From: GCA-2706205 sp964215955
GTDB taxonomy: Bacteria; Bdellovibrionota; Bacteriovoracia; Bacteriovoracales; Bacteriovoracaceae
Direction of reading: 5' to 3'
Assembly: GCA_964215955.1 (NCBI GenBank)
Contig: CAXPDR010000041.1
Span: forward strand, 220,761-284,760
Length of the DNA: 64,000 nucleotides
This document shows, piece by piece, positions 62,319 through 64,000 of this stretch. A program made the position numbers and the translations under genes. Every line of letters starts with the position of its first letter. Position 1 is the first letter of the stretch. The notes beneath the pieces are model-generated. The model saw only the letters and a program-made list of their open reading frames with translations. It ran no database searches and had not been told where the DNA came from.

Positions 62319-62702
62319 GTGTTTATTAAAGAGTCAGCAGCTTTTGTTTATATTTTTTTTAATATCTTAATCATAATTTTTCATTTTGCTTTAATATTAG
62401 GCGCACCATGGGGTGAATTTACAATGGGTGGTAAGGATGTTGGAAAACTCCCAAAACAGAAACGTGTTTTTGCGGTTTTAGCACTCCCTCTACTTATATT
62501 TTTTCTTATAACAATTATAAGCTTATCAGGTTTGAGTTTCATAGAGCTAAAACCGATCTCAAGTAAAACAATCTGGGGCGTGATTTTTTTTAATTTCCTG
62601 ACTGCAATAGGAAATATTTTTACTAAAAGTCATAAAGAGCGAAAACTTTGGGCCCCCATTACACTCATAATGCTCGTTTGCGCTATTATTATAGCTGTTT
62701 AA
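62319..62702 (+). CDS. Four-helix membrane protein with non-standard start
   Basis: A ~127-residue protein with four hydrophobic helices (VYIFFNILIIIFHFALIL; LALPLLIFFLITIISL; WGVIFFNFLTAIGNIF; LIMLVCAIIIAV) and a loop GAPWGEFTMGGK that is shared by a family of small bacterial membrane proteins. AAGGAG at 62314-62319 is ideally spaced from ATT at 62325, while the only standard start (GTG 62319) overlaps it. Either ATT is used or the original ATG has mutated and the gene is silent. Unknown function. Confidence 0.6.
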   Translation: MFIKESAAFVYIFFNILIIIFHFALILGAPWGEFTMGGKDVGKLPKQKRVFAVLALPLLIFFLITIISLSGLSFIELKPISSKTIWGVIFFNFLTAIGNIFTKSHKERKLWAPITLIMLVCAIIIAV

Positions 62703-62714
62703 ATAAAGAATGAT

Positions 62715-63818
62715 CTATTTCTTATTCATAGTTTTTTTCTCACGCATGATGCGATCAAGTTTATCAAAGACGGCATAACTGGCCTCTTCAAGATTTCTGG
62801 CACTGGATAAAACCTTATCGATATCGCAATCATTCACCTCAAGACAATCAAAAATATCTTTGGTTTCGTTGTGAACTTTTTCATGATCAATATCAAGTGC
62901 AGCATAACTTGGGACATGAGAAAAAGCCTCTCTTCCTTGCCCTTGTCCATACCACTTTCCAAGCCTACAATTCTTATGACTTACAAATTCCATTGCTTTT
63001 TTATTTTCTAAAACAGAGAGATAAGTATTCACTTTCCAAATAATATGATCTAGTTTTGCAAGACTCATAAATACTTCGTCATTTAATGTATGAACTTCTT
63101 TAATTGATTGCTTGTTTCCCTCTGTGGTTTCTTCAATTTCTCGATTTAAACCAGTAATAACATCATTGATATGCACTGTACTTGTCATCGAATCAGCTGC
63201 AGCATTTCTCAAACCTTCGGAAATGGAACTAAAGTTCCCAGTTCTTTTCTTTATTGTCTCAAGAAGTTGAGTTGTTGTATTTGCAAGCGCTTGAACTTCA
63301 TCTGCAACCACTGCAAAACCTTTTCCGACCTCTCCTGCTCTCGCGGCTTCTACAGATGCATTAAAAGAAAGAAGTTTTGATTGAAAAGCGACATCTTCAA
63401 TTCCTTTAATAAGCTCTAAGATTGCTGCCACGCCAGACTCAAGCTCACATGAGAGTTCTGTTGTTTTTTTCATTTCACTTTGCAAGCTATTTACTTGACC
63501 TAAAATCTTTCGCGAATCACTCCTTATGGTATCAAATGATTTATCGCTTTGATTCAAATTTGTCATTACAGCATGACCGTTATTAACAGAATCAGCTAAG
63601 TTTTGCTGAACCATAGTAAGATTGGTTTTCAAATTTTTATTTTCTTCATGAACTAGAAGAATCTTTTTACTAAGAAGTTCGTTTTCAGCTTTAAATTTCA
63701 AAAGATTCTCTTCAGATTCTAAAAGTTCTTGCTTAAGATTATCTAGCTCTTTCTGAAGTGGATTAACATCCTCTGATTTTGAAAACTTTAATATATTTCT
63801 GATTTTTATAGCACCCAT
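62715..63818 (-). CDS. Soluble chemoreceptor with CZB domain
   Basis: A 367-residue methyl-accepting-type signalling protein without membrane segments: coiled coil (about 20-75), the receptor hairpin with the conserved tip-like segment EDVAFQSKLLSFNASVEAARAGE (core NASVEAARAGE, then GFAVVADEVQALA), and a C-terminal CZB zinc-binding domain (about 255-355) with CRLGKWYGQGQG and DHEKVH. CZB proteins sense cytoplasmic zinc or hypochlorite. The ATG at 63818 has no ribosome site, and a sigma-28-type promoter ends 7 nt upstream. Confidence 0.92.
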   Translation of the reverse strand: MGAIKIRNILKFSKSEDVNPLQKELDNLKQELLESEENLLKFKAENELLSKKILLVHEENKNLKTNLTMVQQNLADSVNNGHAVMTNLNQSDKSFDTIRSDSRKILGQVNSLQSEMKKTTELSCELESGVAAILELIKGIEDVAFQSKLLSFNASVEAARAGEVGKGFAVVADEVQALANTTTQLLETIKKRTGNFSSISEGLRNAAADSMTSTVHINDVITGLNREIEETTEGNKQSIKEVHTLNDEVFMSLAKLDHIIWKVNTYLSVLENKKAMEFVSHKNCRLGKWYGQGQGREAFSHVPSYAALDIDHEKVHNETKDIFDCLEVNDCDIDKVLSSARNLEEASYAVFDKLDRIMREKKTMNKK

Positions 63819-63825
63819 ATTTGGC

Positions 63826-63852
63826 TTATCGAAAAATGGACAAAAAACCTTA
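63826..63852 (-). promoter_or_regulatory. Sigma-28 (FliA)-type promoter of the chemoreceptor gene
   Basis: On the minus strand TAAGGTTT-N11-TTCGATAA compares with the flagellar consensus TAAAGTTT-N11-GCCGATAA (7 of 8 and 6 of 8 matches, exact spacing). The last base is 7 nt before the ATG at 63818, so +1 would be at or next to the start codon. Confidence 0.65.
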
Positions 63853-63889
63853 AGATTTTTTAAGCAGTTATGAGTGTATAAAGATTCGA

Positions 63890-64000
63890 CAATTATGTCC
63901 TATCCTTATTTCCCAGCGAAAATGTCCTACTTAACGCATTAATATTATTATTCTCAGGTACTCAAAATCCTGGAGAATTAAATGGGAAAAGTAAGCATGG
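63890..64000 (+). mobile_element. Possible left end of an insertion sequence
   Basis: A repeated ATGTCCTA (63895-63902 and 63922-63929, 27 bp apart) flanks CCCAGCGAAA, resembling the repeated TGTCC-type termini I recall from IS21/ISNCY-like elements, followed by a short gap and an ORF starting MGKVSM. The element would run off the window. Evidence is pattern recall only. Confidence 0.35.
63982..64000 (+). CDS. Start of a gene cut by the window edge
   Basis: ATG at 63982 preceded by GGAGAATTAA (good ribosome site); only six codons (MGKVSM) are visible. Could be a transposase given the repeats upstream; nothing more can be said. Confidence 0.4.

Noticed and set aside
1..64000. CRISPR arrays, prophage modules, rRNA and tRNA genes
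   Set aside because: None is visible; the only regular repeats are inside coding regions (lysine repeats, LVIVD repeats).

Overview
The window is AT-rich, densely packed chromosomal DNA from a Gram-negative bacterium. Many short genes carry signal peptides or lipoboxes. The mixture best fits the predatory Bdellovibrionota, most likely a Bacteriovorax/Halobacteriovorax-type organism: many orphan lipoproteins, secreted peptidases, an FHA-GGDEF diguanylate cyclase like Bdellovibrio DgcB, PilZ/GYF and PEGA-kinase signalling proteins, and abundant fatty-acid oxidation genes. This placement is inference from gene content; no rRNA or tRNA gene is visible.

Layout. 1-7.6 kb: the end of an unrecognised gene, an isovaleryl-type acyl-CoA dehydrogenase, a CheY-like receiver, a [2Fe-2S] ferredoxin, a lipoprotein behind a near-perfect sigma-54 promoter, a Kazal-domain lipoprotein and the fadBA operon. 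7.8-14.8 kb: a forward block with acyl-CoA dehydrogenase, pgi, FHA-GGDEF cyclase, mutL, miaA and a PEP synthase/PPDK regulator, the last four overlapping or nearly so. 14.8-28.2 kb: a PEGA Ser/Thr kinase, a PilZ-hydrolase-lipoprotein operon, a vWA lipoprotein, a cNMP-binding protein with a thiolase, a large LVIVD propeller lipoprotein and a lysine-rich H1-like protein. 28.2-31.1 kb: a short-chain beta-oxidation operon (hbd, crt, acyl-CoA dehydrogenase), then rpsT. 31.6-42 kb: a surface/secretome region with a 1174-aa lipoprotein, an operon of transglutaminase-like, clostripain-like and small secreted proteins opposite an outer-membrane barrel, an FGE-like lipoprotein and a small metzincin. 42-51 kb: housekeeping and stress genes, including an arsenic operon (merR-arsC-aquaporin-arsH). 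51-60 kb: two LysR regulators each divergent from one target (ndh; a methyltransferase) with dyad operators between, a hybrid histidine kinase, csaA and an atypical photolyase/cryptochrome. 60-64 kb: a zinc alcohol dehydrogenase, a degraded patch (GNAT and ankyrin remnants, a membrane gene without a standard start) and a CZB chemoreceptor behind a sigma-28-type promoter. The right edge may be the left end of an insertion sequence.

How it fits together. Enzymes for acyl-CoA dehydrogenation, hydration, hydroxyacyl oxidation and thiolysis occur in several copies, fitting a cell that burns prey lipids. c-di-GMP is represented on both sides (cyclase with FHA input; PilZ reader). The arsenic operon has the ArsC plus aquaporin plus ArsH content known from Sinorhizobium, but its regulator is MerR-type and its promoter has MerR-type stretched spacing, with transcription predicted to begin at the merR start codon. 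Intergenic gaps are all below 300 bp, and five convergent gene pairs overlap at their 3' ends.
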